Source of the DNA: Spirochaetales bacterium
Lineage (GTDB): Bacteria; Spirochaetota; Spirochaetia; DSM-27196; SLST01
Assembly: GCA_030642995.1 (NCBI GenBank)
Contig: DAOWMR010000093.1
Coordinates: 1 to 8,921, forward strand
Length of the DNA: 8,921 nucleotides
Direction of reading: 5' to 3'
A program made the position numbers and the translations under genes. The notes under the pieces were generated by a model that was not told the DNA's origin, made no database searches, and saw only the letters and a list, made by a program, of their open reading frames with translations. Positions 1 through 6,332 of this stretch are shown here, piece after piece. Each line of letters starts with the position of its first letter. Position 1 is the stretch's first letter.

Positions 1-2
1 AG

Positions 3-74
3 ATCAACGGGACAATTGACTTGACGGAGGGGGCCGGAGCGCGATGGAAGGTGCAATTTCCCCTCGGCGAGTAG
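3..74 (+). CDS. C-terminal end of a probable sensor histidine kinase (partial)
   Basis: Only the last 23 codons and the TAG stop are in the window; the gene begins upstream. The visible tail reads ING-TIDL-TEGAGARWKVQFPLGE. A turn containing GAGA, then a strand ending in F-P-L, is how the HATPase_c domain of many histidine kinases ends (compare the usual G-T-x-F-x-I-x-F-P pattern, common in the HisKA_2/HWE type). The other two forward frames are closed by stops within the first 24 bases. If the call is right, this is the sensor half of a two-component system lying just upstream of the transporter, and it could control it. The call rests on about 20 residues, so another protein ending in a similar beta hairpin cannot be excluded. 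Confidence 0.5.
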   Translation: MNGTIDLTEGAGARWKVQFPLGE

Positions 75-101
75 CGTAACCTGATTGTGTCGGTTCGCAG
101 A

Positions 102-129
102 CATTTCTTGAAAGGAATGGCAAGAAATG
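102..129. promoter_or_regulatory. Perfect 9-bp inverted repeat upstream of phnD
   Basis: CATTTCTTG at 102-110 and CAAGAAATG at 121-129 are exact reverse complements separated by 10 bases, so the half-site centres are 19 bp apart. The repeat sits 28 bp after the upstream gene and about 75 bp before the phnD start, just upstream of a -10-like box. No T-run follows it, so it is not an intrinsic terminator. The spacing suits a dimeric DNA-binding regulator of the transporter operon. The alternative is an RNA hairpin at the 3' end of the upstream transcript. Confidence 0.5.
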
Positions 130-164
130 ACGCATGCCTGATATCCAAATTGGTGATTTCATCG

Positions 165-170
165 TATACT
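165..170 (+). promoter_or_regulatory. Candidate -10 box (TATACT) for phnD
   Basis: TATACT matches the sigma-70 -10 consensus in five of six bases. It would start transcription near 177, giving a leader of about 27 nt that contains the phnD ribosome binding site AAGGAGG at 192-198. At the usual 17-bp distance upstream there is no good -35 hexamer (TATCCA at 142-147, three of six). The promoter may therefore be weak or activator-dependent, which would fit the inverted repeat at 102-129 acting as an activator site. Confidence 0.35.
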
Positions 171-203
171 GGCGGGACCGAATAGATTCACAAGGAGGAC
201 AAT

Positions 204-1103
204 GTGAAAAAGATTCTGATCGTTATCGTCGCGCTTCTCATTCCAGTTGCAGCATTTGCAACCCCGCAGGTAGAGGCCGAACTTGGGACCGACGCAAATC
301 CGATCATCTGGTCGTTCGTTCCGTCCGGGGACACCACCGAGATCGTTGCCGGCGGCGAGGAAGTGGCCGATATGATCTACGACCTGACCGGTTTGGTTAT
401 AGAGGTCAACGTTGCTACCGAATATGCCGGTGTCATTGAGGCGCTCTCCAGTGACCCGCCGGCTGCACACATGGCATCCCTGGCAACCTTCGCCTATGTA
501 CTGGCAGCCGACCGCGGCGCCGCAGAGGCGGCCCTGGTCTCCGTTCGCTACGGCAGCGCTACCTATAACGGGCAGCTGATCGTTGGCGCAGACACCGGTA
601 TCAACACCGTCGAAGATCTGGCGGGCAGGAGCTTTGCCCGGCCTGACCCCCTCTCAACGTCCGGCTGGGTCATCCCGATGTTGACCATGCGGGCGGCCGG
701 GATCGACACGGAGAAGGACCTCGAAGTTGTTGATGCAGGCGGACACACCGCTGTGGTTTCGGCAGTCTACAACGGCGACGTTGATGCCGGCGCCACCTAC
801 GTGGATGCACGCGGAAACATTGAGAGCGACCATCCGGACGTCATGGATCGCGTGAAGGTGATAGCCGTCACGGCCGACATCCCGAATGACGGCGTCCAGT
901 TCCAGCCGTCGGTTCCGCTTGAAATCAAGAATGCCATCGTGAACGCACTTCTTGAAATCGTCGCGACCGAGGAAGGCGCCGAGGCGATCGGGCGTGCATA
1001 CCAGTGGAATGAGCTGGTCAAGCGCACCGACAGTTTTTACGATCCGTTCCGACAGGTTCTTCAGGCGTCCGGCGTGAGCGTGAGCGATCTGATGGGCGAT
1101 TGA
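204..1103 (+). CDS. phnD: Phosphonate/phosphite/phosphate-family ABC transporter substrate-binding protein, PhnD-like
   Basis: A 299-residue extracytoplasmic binding protein that would capture a phosphorus oxyanion or related ligand and deliver it to PhnE. GTG start, chosen because AAGGAGG lies 5 nt upstream and a signal peptide follows at once: Lys-Lys, a hydrophobic core at 4-18, and probable cleavage after AFA at 17-19. There is no lipobox cysteine, which suggests a soluble periplasmic protein. Family marks are an aromatic in ATEYAGVIEAL (Y74), the anion-binding loop STSG at 151-154, GGH at 179-181, and an acidic/alanine stretch at 191-202 (GDVDAGATYVDA) equivalent to the ligand-contacting region of E. 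coli PhnD. It is the first gene of the transporter set but is separated from phnC by an intrinsic terminator. No phosphonate-degrading gene is nearby, so phosphite, phosphate, methylphosphonate or another ligand are all possible. The family call is firm; the ligand is not. Confidence 0.88.
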   Translation: MKKILIVIVALLIPVAAFATPQVEAELGTDANPIIWSFVPSGDTTEIVAGGEEVADMIYDLTGLVIEVNVATEYAGVIEALSSDPPAAHMASLATFAYVLAADRGAAEAALVSVRYGSATYNGQLIVGADTGINTVEDLAGRSFARPDPLSTSGWVIPMLTMRAAGIDTEKDLEVVDAGGHTAVVSAVYNGDVDAGATYVDARGNIESDHPDVMDRVKVIAVTADIPNDGVQFQPSVPLEIKNAIVNALLEIVATEEGAEAIGRAYQWNELVKRTDSFYDPFRQVLQASGVSVSDLMGD

Positions 1104-1161
1104 GGATAGCAAACTTTACTTGAGGCGGTGGTCGACTCCAGGTCGGTCTACGTGCTGAGTG

Positions 1162-1192
1162 ACGCCTCCGGTTTCAACCGGAGGCGTTTTTT
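1162..1192 (+). terminator. Strong intrinsic terminator between phnD and phnC
   Basis: A perfect 11-bp GC-rich stem (1162-1172 with 1177-1187, arms ACGCCTCCGGT / ACCGGAGGCGT) with a 4-nt loop, running straight into six T residues at 1187-1192. It lies 58 nt after the phnD stop and 24 nt before the phnC ATG. Placed inside what looks like one operon, it should stop most transcripts after phnD and let a fraction read through into phnC-phnE. That is a common way to make more binding protein than membrane complex. It could instead separate two independent units if phnC has its own promoter. Confidence 0.92.
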
Positions 1193-1216
1193 GATATACA
1201 GGTTGCAGGAGGATGC

Positions 1217-2011
1217 ATGATCGAGATCAAGAACCTCTCGAAGACCTACGCTGACGGGACCCAGGCCCTCAAGGACGTGAGCTTCACGGTGGAAGACGGG
1301 CAGTTCCTCGTGGTGATTGGTCTGTCGGGCTCCGGCAAATCCACGCTGCTTCGGTGTATCAATCGTCTCGTGGAACCTACCGAGGGACAGATTATCTGGA
1401 ACGGCACAGACATCGCCGCGGCTGAGATCGCCGATCTTCGAAAGATCAGACGGAGTTTCGGCATGATCTTTCAGCACTTCAATCTGGTGAAACGCTCGAC
1501 AGTGCTCACCAATGTGATGGCCGGCAGGCTCGGCTACGTGAGCACCGCGAAGAGCATCTTCCATCGGTTTCCGAAAGGAGATCGTGACATGGCGGCCGCC
1601 GCAATTGAGCGCCTCGGGCTGACGGATCAGACCAACAAGCTCGCCCGTGAGCTCTCGGGCGGGCAGCAGCAGCGGGTGGGCATTGCTCGGGCGCTCATGC
1701 AGGAGCCCCAAGTCATCCTGGCAGACGAGCCGGTCGCGAGTCTGGACCCCGTTCTGGCCCACACGATTCTCGGCTATTTGGAGCAACTCAACCAGGAAGA
1801 CGGGATGACCGTTATCTGCAGTCTCCACTACCTTGACCTGATCCAGCGGTATGCGTCTCATGTCATTGGACTCAGGGACGGGAGAATTGTCTGGCAGGGT
1901 GACAGTGCGGCTATCCAGACCATGACCGATAAAGAGTTCAAGGATATCTACGGCGAGGAAGCTGAGCGGGTCAGCGCCGGAAGAAGCGCAACGGAGGCGG
2001 ATCGTGGCTGA
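1217..2011 (+). CDS. phnC: Phosphonate-family ABC transporter ATP-binding protein, PhnC
   Basis: A 264-residue ATPase subunit that powers import through PhnE from the cytoplasmic face. All nucleotide-binding motifs are present: Walker A GLSGSGKST at 35-43, Q-loop Q86 in IFQHFNL, ABC signature LSGGQQQRV at 146-154, Walker B VILADEP at 166-172, D-loop SLDP at 175-178 and the switch histidine H204 in SLHYLDL. The FNLVKRSTVLTNVMAGRLG stretch after the Q-loop is characteristic of PhnC and separates it from other importer ATPases. The length is normal for the family. The ATG start has AGGAGG four nt upstream (1207-1212). It overlaps phnE by 8 nt, so the two are translationally coupled. The C-terminal 20 or so residues after GEEAERV are unconserved-looking and probably a simple tail. 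Confidence 0.93.
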   Translation: MIEIKNLSKTYADGTQALKDVSFTVEDGQFLVVIGLSGSGKSTLLRCINRLVEPTEGQIIWNGTDIAAAEIADLRKIRRSFGMIFQHFNLVKRSTVLTNVMAGRLGYVSTAKSIFHRFPKGDRDMAAAAIERLGLTDQTNKLARELSGGQQQRVGIARALMQEPQVILADEPVASLDPVLAHTILGYLEQLNQEDGMTVICSLHYLDLIQRYASHVIGLRDGRIVWQGDSAAIQTMTDKEFKDIYGEEAERVSAGRSATEADRG

Positions 2012-3527
2012 ACGTACCTTGCAGTCCCGTATTGAAGTGAAGACAAAGTTCTCGCCGCCGGTGGCCGGCGTGGCGTCCTTCGTACTCCCCGGCCTCGGGC
2101 AGATGATAGTGGGCCAGGTCTACCGCGGTATTTTGCTGCTGCTGGCGTTCGGCAGCGGCCTCGGCATCTATGTCTGGAGGATCGCCGAGATCGGCAGGCG
2201 CGAAGTTGGCTTCGGCGCGAAGTTTGGCAAGGCCATCGATTTGGAGCCGATGTTCTTCATCCTCTCGCTCGTTGTCCTGGTGATCGTGTGGTTGCTCATC
2301 GCCTACGATGCCTACCGGTGTGTCCAACAGGGCAAGCGTGGGGGGTCAGGAGTGTTCCTCTCCATACTTGCCATGTTCTTCGTCCTCGGGTGGCAGATCA
2401 GTCAGATAGACGTCGTGCGGATGGTACGGGAGGCGCCCGATGCGCTTCCTCCACTGTCGAAGGTGCTCTGGCCCTGGAAGGCGGCAATCGAATACGACAT
2501 CGAAAAGGAGTTGGGCGATGCCCGGATCCTGGCGACCGAAGAAGGTGATATCCCTGTTCCAAACGTCCCGCTCGCCGATGAGCCCTATCTCATCGCGACA
2601 CCGACGCAGGGCGAGCTTTCCACCCAGGACCCGGATACGGGCGAACTGATTCCCGGTACCATCCTTACCCTCGTCGGCGGGAATTTCCGCCCGAACATCG
2701 AAACGGCAATATGGTGGAAGGACCCGAACGGCAACGAGTTTCAGATCCGTCAGGAGGGTCAGTATGTCTCGGCGGTGACCGACGACCAGGGCGCCTTCCG
2801 GATTGAGGTGATCATGCCCTACCGGCTCACCCCGCCCAGTGCGGTGGGTCCGCTCTACCATGATGTGTTTGCCTTGCAGACGCGTGAGATCGGTCGGCCC
2901 AAAGCGAGTGAGGCGCTCCGTCTGACAGTCGAGCGGATGATCGAAACCATATTCATGGGGATGATGGCAACGTTCTTCGGCATCATCCTTTCGATACCGG
3001 TGAGCTTCCTGGCTGCCCGCAACATCATGGGCGGCTCGCGAATCACGATGGGCATCTACTTCCTCACACGAACGATCATGAACATCATCAGGTCCATTGA
3101 GCCGCTCATCTGGGCGCTCATCGCGGTGGTGTGGGTTGGCCTCGGGCCGTTTGCGGGTATCGTCGCACTGACCATTCACTCCATTGCGGCACTCACGAAA
3201 CTCTACTCCGAGGCGATCGAGGGGATCGATCCAGGTCCGATAGAGGCGGTGCGGGCGACCGGCGCCAACACACTGCAGACGATTATGTACGGAGTCATCC
3301 CGCAAATGATCTCCCCGTTCATCTCGTTCTCAATCTACCGGTGGGACATCAATGTCCGCATGTCCACGATCATCGGCCTGGTTGGTGGTGGTGGTATCGG
3401 ATTCCTGCTGGTGCAGTACATCCGACTGCTGGACTACCGGTCCGCAGGTATCGCCGTGTGGTTCATCGCCGTGACGGTTGCGATACTGGACTACGTGAGC
3501 GCGGAGATTCGTGCGCGGCTGATTTAG
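2004..3527 (+). CDS. phnE: Phosphonate-family ABC transporter permease PhnE with N-terminal membrane extension and inserted extracytoplasmic domain
   Basis: A 507-residue inner-membrane channel subunit; usual PhnE proteins are about 260-280 residues. The GTG start has GGAGG at 1993-1997 and overlaps the end of phnC. Order of parts: residues 22-58 contain an L-P-G-L-G-Q...G-Q-x-Y-R-G motif and a hydrophobic segment, resembling TM2/DUF5683-type membrane modules; second membrane segment about 84-103; third about 116-133, followed by a GWQISQIDV region that matches the first helix of normal PhnE; a soluble stretch about 165-295 including an Ig/TIG-like core (GTILTLVGGNFRP...) at about 218-290; then the BPD_transp_1 core from about 310, with PVSFLAARN at 332-340 and the EAA coupling loop EAIEGIDPGPIEAVRATGAN at about 403-422, and a glycine-rich GLVGGGGIGF at 458-467. 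The core looks intact and functional. The fold of the insert is inferred from its pattern only. Confidence 0.9.
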   Translation: MAERTLQSRIEVKTKFSPPVAGVASFVLPGLGQMIVGQVYRGILLLLAFGSGLGIYVWRIAEIGRREVGFGAKFGKAIDLEPMFFILSLVVLVIVWLLIAYDAYRCVQQGKRGGSGVFLSILAMFFVLGWQISQIDVVRMVREAPDALPPLSKVLWPWKAAIEYDIEKELGDARILATEEGDIPVPNVPLADEPYLIATPTQGELSTQDPDTGELIPGTILTLVGGNFRPNIETAIWWKDPNGNEFQIRQEGQYVSAVTDDQGAFRIEVIMPYRLTPPSAVGPLYHDVFALQTREIGRPKASEALRLTVERMIETIFMGMMATFFGIILSIPVSFLAARNIMGGSRITMGIYFLTRTIMNIIRSIEPLIWALIAVVWVGLGPFAGIVALTIHSIAALTKLYSEAIEGIDPGPIEAVRATGANTLQTIMYGVIPQMISPFISFSIYRWDINVRMSTIIGLVGGGGIGFLLVQYIRLLDYRSAGIAVWFIAVTVAILDYVSAEIRARLI

Positions 3528-3534
3528 TGGGAAC

Positions 3535-3558
3535 GCAGGCAGAGACCCACCTGCCTGC
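3535..3558 (+). other. GC-rich stem-loop just after phnE
   Basis: GCAGGCAG at 3535-3542 and CTGCCTGC at 3551-3558 are perfect reverse complements with an 8-nt loop. The stem begins 7 nt after the phnE stop codon. It lacks a following T-run, so it is not a classical intrinsic terminator. It may stabilise the 3' end of the phnCE message or mark a factor-dependent stop. A second, weaker hairpin lies downstream (CTAACC at 3610-3615 with GGTTAG at 3620-3625). Nothing coding was recognised between 3528 and 3717. Confidence 0.45.
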
Positions 3559-3694
3559 CGTCCGCCCTACGGTTGCAGGTGCGTTCATCCTCAATCGCTT
3601 CTGGTACGTCTAACCTGCGGGTTAGGAGCCGGTCGAGTTGAGTTGAGCCGATTTCGCGGGTGGGGGTGTGCAGTTCGCCGGAGGCGATACTGCG

Positions 3695-3723
3695 GGCTGA
3701 GGCGCCCTCCGGGCGGCTCAGCC
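3695..3723. other. Stem-loop overlapping the arfB stop codon (possible bidirectional 3'-end structure)
   Basis: Thirteen-base arms at 3695-3707 and 3711-3723 (GGCTGAGGCGCCC / GGGCGGCTCAGCC) pair with a single mismatch around a 3-nt loop. The structure sits at the convergent end of phnE (plus strand) and arfB (minus strand) and contains the arfB stop codon at 3718-3720. No T-run follows on either strand, so termination is uncertain. The very stable stem would be expected to form in both transcripts. Confidence 0.45.
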
Positions 3724-4134
3724 ATCATCAGTTACCCGCCGGTTCTGTTTTGTTCGGGACCGGTGGTGTTTTCCTTTCAGACGACGCTCGCGGGCTGCGG
3801 CCGAGGGACGTGTCGGTCTGCGTTTTTTGGGCCGCCGGAGCGCGTAAGCGATGAGATCGGCGGCTCGTTCAACGGCAATCTCCCTGTTGGCGTGCTGACT
3901 CCGGGTGTCGGACACCTGAATCACCAGCTCGCCTTCGGCGTTGCAGCGGTTGGCGAGACGTCGTCTGACGCGGTCCGATTCGTCGGCACGTAGCTCCAGC
4001 AAATCAATCGGGATGCGCAGCGTAACCTGGGTGTTCACCTTGTTGACATTCTGACCGCCGGGACCGCTCGAGCGGCTGAACTCCTCTCGTGAGATTTGCC
4101 GAATTGCCTCGATGAGTTCGATACGGGTCATCAT
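3718..4134 (-). CDS. arfB: Alternative ribosome-rescue peptidyl-tRNA hydrolase ArfB (YaeJ/ICT1 family)
   Basis: A 138-residue class-I release-factor-like protein that frees ribosomes stalled on truncated mRNA by hydrolysing peptidyl-tRNA without a stop codon. The catalytic GGQ is at 26-28 inside SSGPGGQNVNKVNTQV, typical of the family. There is no codon-recognition domain, and the length is close to the E. coli protein (140). The C-terminal tail from about 102 to 133 is rich in Lys and Arg (RRPKKRRPTRP... ERRLKGKHHRSRTKQNRR), as needed to occupy the empty mRNA entry channel. Two adjacent ATG codons (4134 and 4131) could both serve as start. No clear Shine-Dalgarno is seen before either, which suggests low expression. 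It is divergent from the transketolase operon and convergent with phnE, and looks like an unrelated housekeeping gene. Confidence 0.93.
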   Translation of the reverse strand: MMTRIELIEAIRQISREEFSRSSGPGGQNVNKVNTQVTLRIPIDLLELRADESDRVRRRLANRCNAEGELVIQVSDTRSQHANREIAVERAADLIAYALRRPKKRRPTRPSAAARERRLKGKHHRSRTKQNRRVTDDG

Positions 4135-4152
4135 TGCTTAACTGATTCGCTT

Positions 4153-4191
4153 ACTCATAGCATGAGTCTATCCTACCCATCTCAATGAGTC
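4153..4191. promoter_or_regulatory. Repeated ATGAGT/ACTCAT half-sites in the arfB/transketolase divergent gap
   Basis: ACTCAT at 4153-4158 and ATGAGT at 4162-4167 form a perfect 6-bp inverted repeat with a 3-nt centre. A further direct copy of ATGAGTC occurs at 4185-4191, 23 bp after the first (4162-4168). They lie 19-57 bp upstream of the arfB start and well upstream of the transketolase promoter candidate. They could be binding sites for a regulator of either gene. On the minus strand a TTGAGA -35-like hexamer overlaps the distal copy, but its -10 partner is poor. Short half-sites of this kind can also arise by chance. Confidence 0.35.
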
Positions 4192-4256
4192 GAATTGCCT
4201 ACAGCTGAACCGACACTGATGGTCAGAAGATCCCAGCGTCAAGATCACATTCACTA

Positions 4257-4286
4257 TTGACAACCCGCCGATCATCGGTCAAACTT
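4257..4286 (+). promoter_or_regulatory. Candidate promoter of the sugar operon with an internal palindrome
   Basis: TTGACA at 4257-4262 is a perfect sigma-70 -35 hexamer. The -10 partner is weak (AAACTT at 4281-4286, 18-bp spacing). Between them lies CCGAT-C-ATCGG at 4268-4278, a palindrome with 5-bp arms, and TTGAC (4257-4261) is also mirrored by GTCAA (4278-4282). A palindrome between -35 and -10 is a classic place for a repressor operator, such as a LacI- or GntR-type sugar regulator. No regulator gene is in the window. Transcription would start near 4292, leaving a short leader with the transketolase ribosome binding site. Confidence 0.42.
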
Positions 4287-4299
4287 AGTGCGTTAAGTT

Positions 4300-4304
4300 G
4301 GAGG
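4300..4304 (+). promoter_or_regulatory. Ribosome binding site (GGAGG) that sets the transketolase start
   Basis: GGAGG lies 6 nt before TTG at 4311. The reading frame is open back to 4257, but that upstream TTG is itself part of the -35 box and has no ribosome binding site, and the 18 extra residues (Ser/Arg/Lys-rich) do not look like transketolase. From 4311 the protein starts at LDIEALK..., immediately before the conserved first helix. Confidence 0.75.
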
Positions 4305-4310
4305 TGTGTT

Positions 4311-6332
4311 TTGCTCGACATAGAGGCGCTGAAGGTCGCTGCCTCATCCATTCGAATCCTCTGCATGGATGCGGTGGAGGCATCCGGTACCGGGCACCCC
4401 GGGATGCCCCTCGGCTGTGCCGATCTGGCCGCGCTCCTCTACGGCGAGATCTTGCGGCATGACCCGGAAGATCCCGCGTGGGTGGACAGAGATCGATTTG
4501 TCCTCTCGGCGGGGCACGGGTCGGCTTTGCTCTACGCGATCCTTCACTTGTCCGGGTACGACCTTCCGTTGGAAGAGCTGAAGCGGCTGCGGCGGATTGG
4601 CTCGCTCACACCTGGTCATCCGGAATACGGGCTCACCCCCGGTGTTGAGACTACCACCGGCCCGCTCGGCGCCGGCTTTGCCACGGCCGTGGGAATGACA
4701 ATCGCCGAGCAGAAGCTTGCCGCTCGATTCAACGACCCTGATCTGGCCATAATTGACCACCACACCTACGTTCTCTCGGGAGACGGTTGCCTCATGGAGG
4801 GGATCAGCCATGAGGCCGCGTCGCTCGCCGGGCACCTCCGGCTTGGCAAGCTCATCGTTCTCTATGATTCCAATCAGGTATCGATTGAAGGACCTACATC
4901 TATTACCTTCACCGAAGATGTTCGCGCCCGCTTTGCGGCGTACGGTTGGCAGACGTTGGAGGGAAGCGCCCACGACTTCGGTGAGATGGCGAGCCTCATG
5001 GACGCCGCCCACGCCGAGACCGAGCGGCCCACACTCATAGAGCTTCACTCGGTCATCGGGCAGGGTGCGCCCACGCAGTCCGGCGGGCACAAAATCCATG
5101 GTACGGTTCTTGGACCCGAGGAAATCCGGGCGGCAAAGCGCGCGATGGGCGCGCCGGAGGGCGAGGCCTTCTACGTGTTTCCGAAGGCTCGCGAATACTT
5201 CGCCCGGCGGTGCAGGGAGTGGGGGGCGGAGCGGGCCGAGTGGCTGGGACGGTATGAAACGTGGCGCAGTCGGGATAGTGGCCGCGCGGAAGAACTGGAC
5301 GCCTGGCTTGAGAGCGGTCGCACGTTCTACGACCGGGCGGAGTTTCCGACCTACAAGCCGGGCGACGCCGTGTCCACCCGCGACGTCAGCGGTGCGGTGC
5401 TCAACGCCTACGCCCGAGCCGTGCCCAACCTGATTGGCGGGTCCGCGGACCTCTCGACATCCAACAAGACCGAAATGCCCGGCCTCGGGGTGTATGGCCC
5501 CGATGAGATCGAAGGGCGCACCATCCGGTATGGCGTCCGGGAGCACGCCATGGCCTCAATCACCAACGGGCTCCAGCTTCACGGCGGCTTCCGGCCGTTC
5601 GCCGCAACCCTGTTCGTGTTCGTTGACTACATGCGCCCGGCGATGCGCCTGGCCGCGCTCATGAAGCTGCCGGTGATCTACATACTGACCCACGACTCTA
5701 TCTACCTCGGAGGTGATGGGCCCACCCACCAGGCGGTGGAACATCTGGCGAGTTTGCGAATTATCCCGAACATGCGCGTGCTTCGCCCGGCCGATCCCGA
5801 GGAAACGATTGTGGCCTGGCAAATGGCCATGGAGCGGACCGACGGCCCCACTGCGCTGGTGCTGTCCCGGCAGCCGCTGACCGTCTATCCGAAATTCGAC
5901 CCCGGATGGCAATCAACCATTCACACCGGCGCCTACATCGTGCGGGACGATGACGATCAGGAGATCGTCCATAAACCGGAAATCGTCCTGGTCGCAACAG
6001 GAAGCGAAGTGGAAATGGCCCTTGCCGCCGCCGACCTTCTCACCGGCGCCGACGTGGCCTCCCACCGCCGGGTGCGGGTGGTGTCCATGCTGTCGCGCGA
6101 GCTCTTTCTCACCCAGCCCTCCGCGCACCAGGCGCGGATTCTCCCTGCAGGCGCCGCGGTCTATGCGGTTGAGGCGGGCGTCGGGACCGGTTGGGAAGCA
6201 ATCACCGGAGGCCGTCGGGATCGGCTCTTCACGATCGATCAGTTCGGAGCGTCTGGTCGCCCGCAAGAGGTGGCCGACTTCCTCGGTTTCACTGCCGAGA
6301 AACTGGCACGTCGGGTGGAGAAGACCTTGTGA
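4311..6332 (+). CDS. tkt: Transketolase (full length)
   Basis: A 673-residue thiamine-diphosphate enzyme that moves a two-carbon ketol unit between sugar phosphates; close in length to E. coli TktA (663). TTG start, set by GGAGG at 4300-4304. Visible motifs: GTGHPGMPLG at 26-35 (H29), SAGHGS at 66-71 (H69), GPLGAGF at 117-123, the thiamine/metal motif GDG at 157-159 ending in N188, HKIHG at 260-264, catalytic glutamate E411 in GVREHAM, HDSIYLGGDGPTHQ at 461-474 (H461, D469, H473) and R520 in LSRQPL. R357 and S384 near GGSADLSTSN complete the usual phosphate-binding set, so the donor and acceptor are probably ordinary sugar phosphates. Both the N- and C-terminal halves are in one chain, unlike split two-subunit transketolases. 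It leads a tightly packed sugar operon and overlaps the kinase by 4 nt, which suggests a catabolic role rather than the housekeeping copy. Confidence 0.95.
   Translation: MLDIEALKVAASSIRILCMDAVEASGTGHPGMPLGCADLAALLYGEILRHDPEDPAWVDRDRFVLSAGHGSALLYAILHLSGYDLPLEELKRLRRIGSLTPGHPEYGLTPGVETTTGPLGAGFATAVGMTIAEQKLAARFNDPDLAIIDHHTYVLSGDGCLMEGISHEAASLAGHLRLGKLIVLYDSNQVSIEGPTSITFTEDVRARFAAYGWQTLEGSAHDFGEMASLMDAAHAETERPTLIELHSVIGQGAPTQSGGHKIHGTVLGPEEIRAAKRAMGAPEGEAFYVFPKAREYFARRCREWGAERAEWLGRYETWRSRDSGRAEELDAWLESGRTFYDRAEFPTYKPGDAVSTRDVSGAVLNAYARAVPNLIGGSADLSTSNKTEMPGLGVYGPDEIEGRTIRYGVREHAMASITNGLQLHGGFRPFAATLFVFVDYMRPAMRLAALMKLPVIYILTHDSIYLGGDGPTHQAVEHLASLRIIPNMRVLRPADPEETIVAWQMAMERTDGPTALVLSRQPLTVYPKFDPGWQSTIHTGAYIVRDDDDQEIVHKPEIVLVATGSEVEMALAAADLLTGADVASHRRVRVVSMLSRELFLTQPSAHQARILPAGAAVYAVEAGVGTGWEAITGGRRDRLFTIDQFGASGRPQEVADFLGFTAEKLARRVEKTL

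Noticed and set aside
108..113. TTGAAA as a -35 box for phnD
   Set aside because: No -10-like hexamer lies 16-18 bp downstream, and the TATACT box is far too distant.
1122..1168. Possible antiterminator: GAGGCG at 1122-1127 could pair with CGCCTC at 1163-1168
   Set aside because: Only 6 bp against an 11-bp terminator stem, with no leader peptide or riboswitch-like fold; easily due to chance.
2346..3305. 319-codon open frame on the minus strand
   Set aside because: It is antisense to phnE, rich in Arg/His/Asp as mirror frames of high-GC genes are, and shows no family signature.
3635..3647. GAGTTGAGTTGAG tandem repeat
   Set aside because: Two and a half copies of a 5-base unit; too short to carry meaning.
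3643..3993. 116-codon plus-strand frame in the convergent region
   Set aside because: Most of it is antisense to arfB and its composition is not protein-like; no ribosome binding site.
4257..4310. Upstream start for transketolase adding 18 residues
   Set aside because: The TTG there is part of the TTGACA promoter element, there is no ribosome binding site, and the added residues do not resemble the family.
4344..5546. 400-codon open frame on the minus strand
   Set aside because: It lies wholly antisense to the well-supported transketolase, has no recognisable motif, and long antisense frames are expected in high-GC codon usage.
6191..6328. Upstream start for the sugar kinase adding 46 residues
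   Set aside because: It would lie inside the transketolase C-terminus; the GTG at 6329 has a good ribosome binding site and the usual stop-start overlap.
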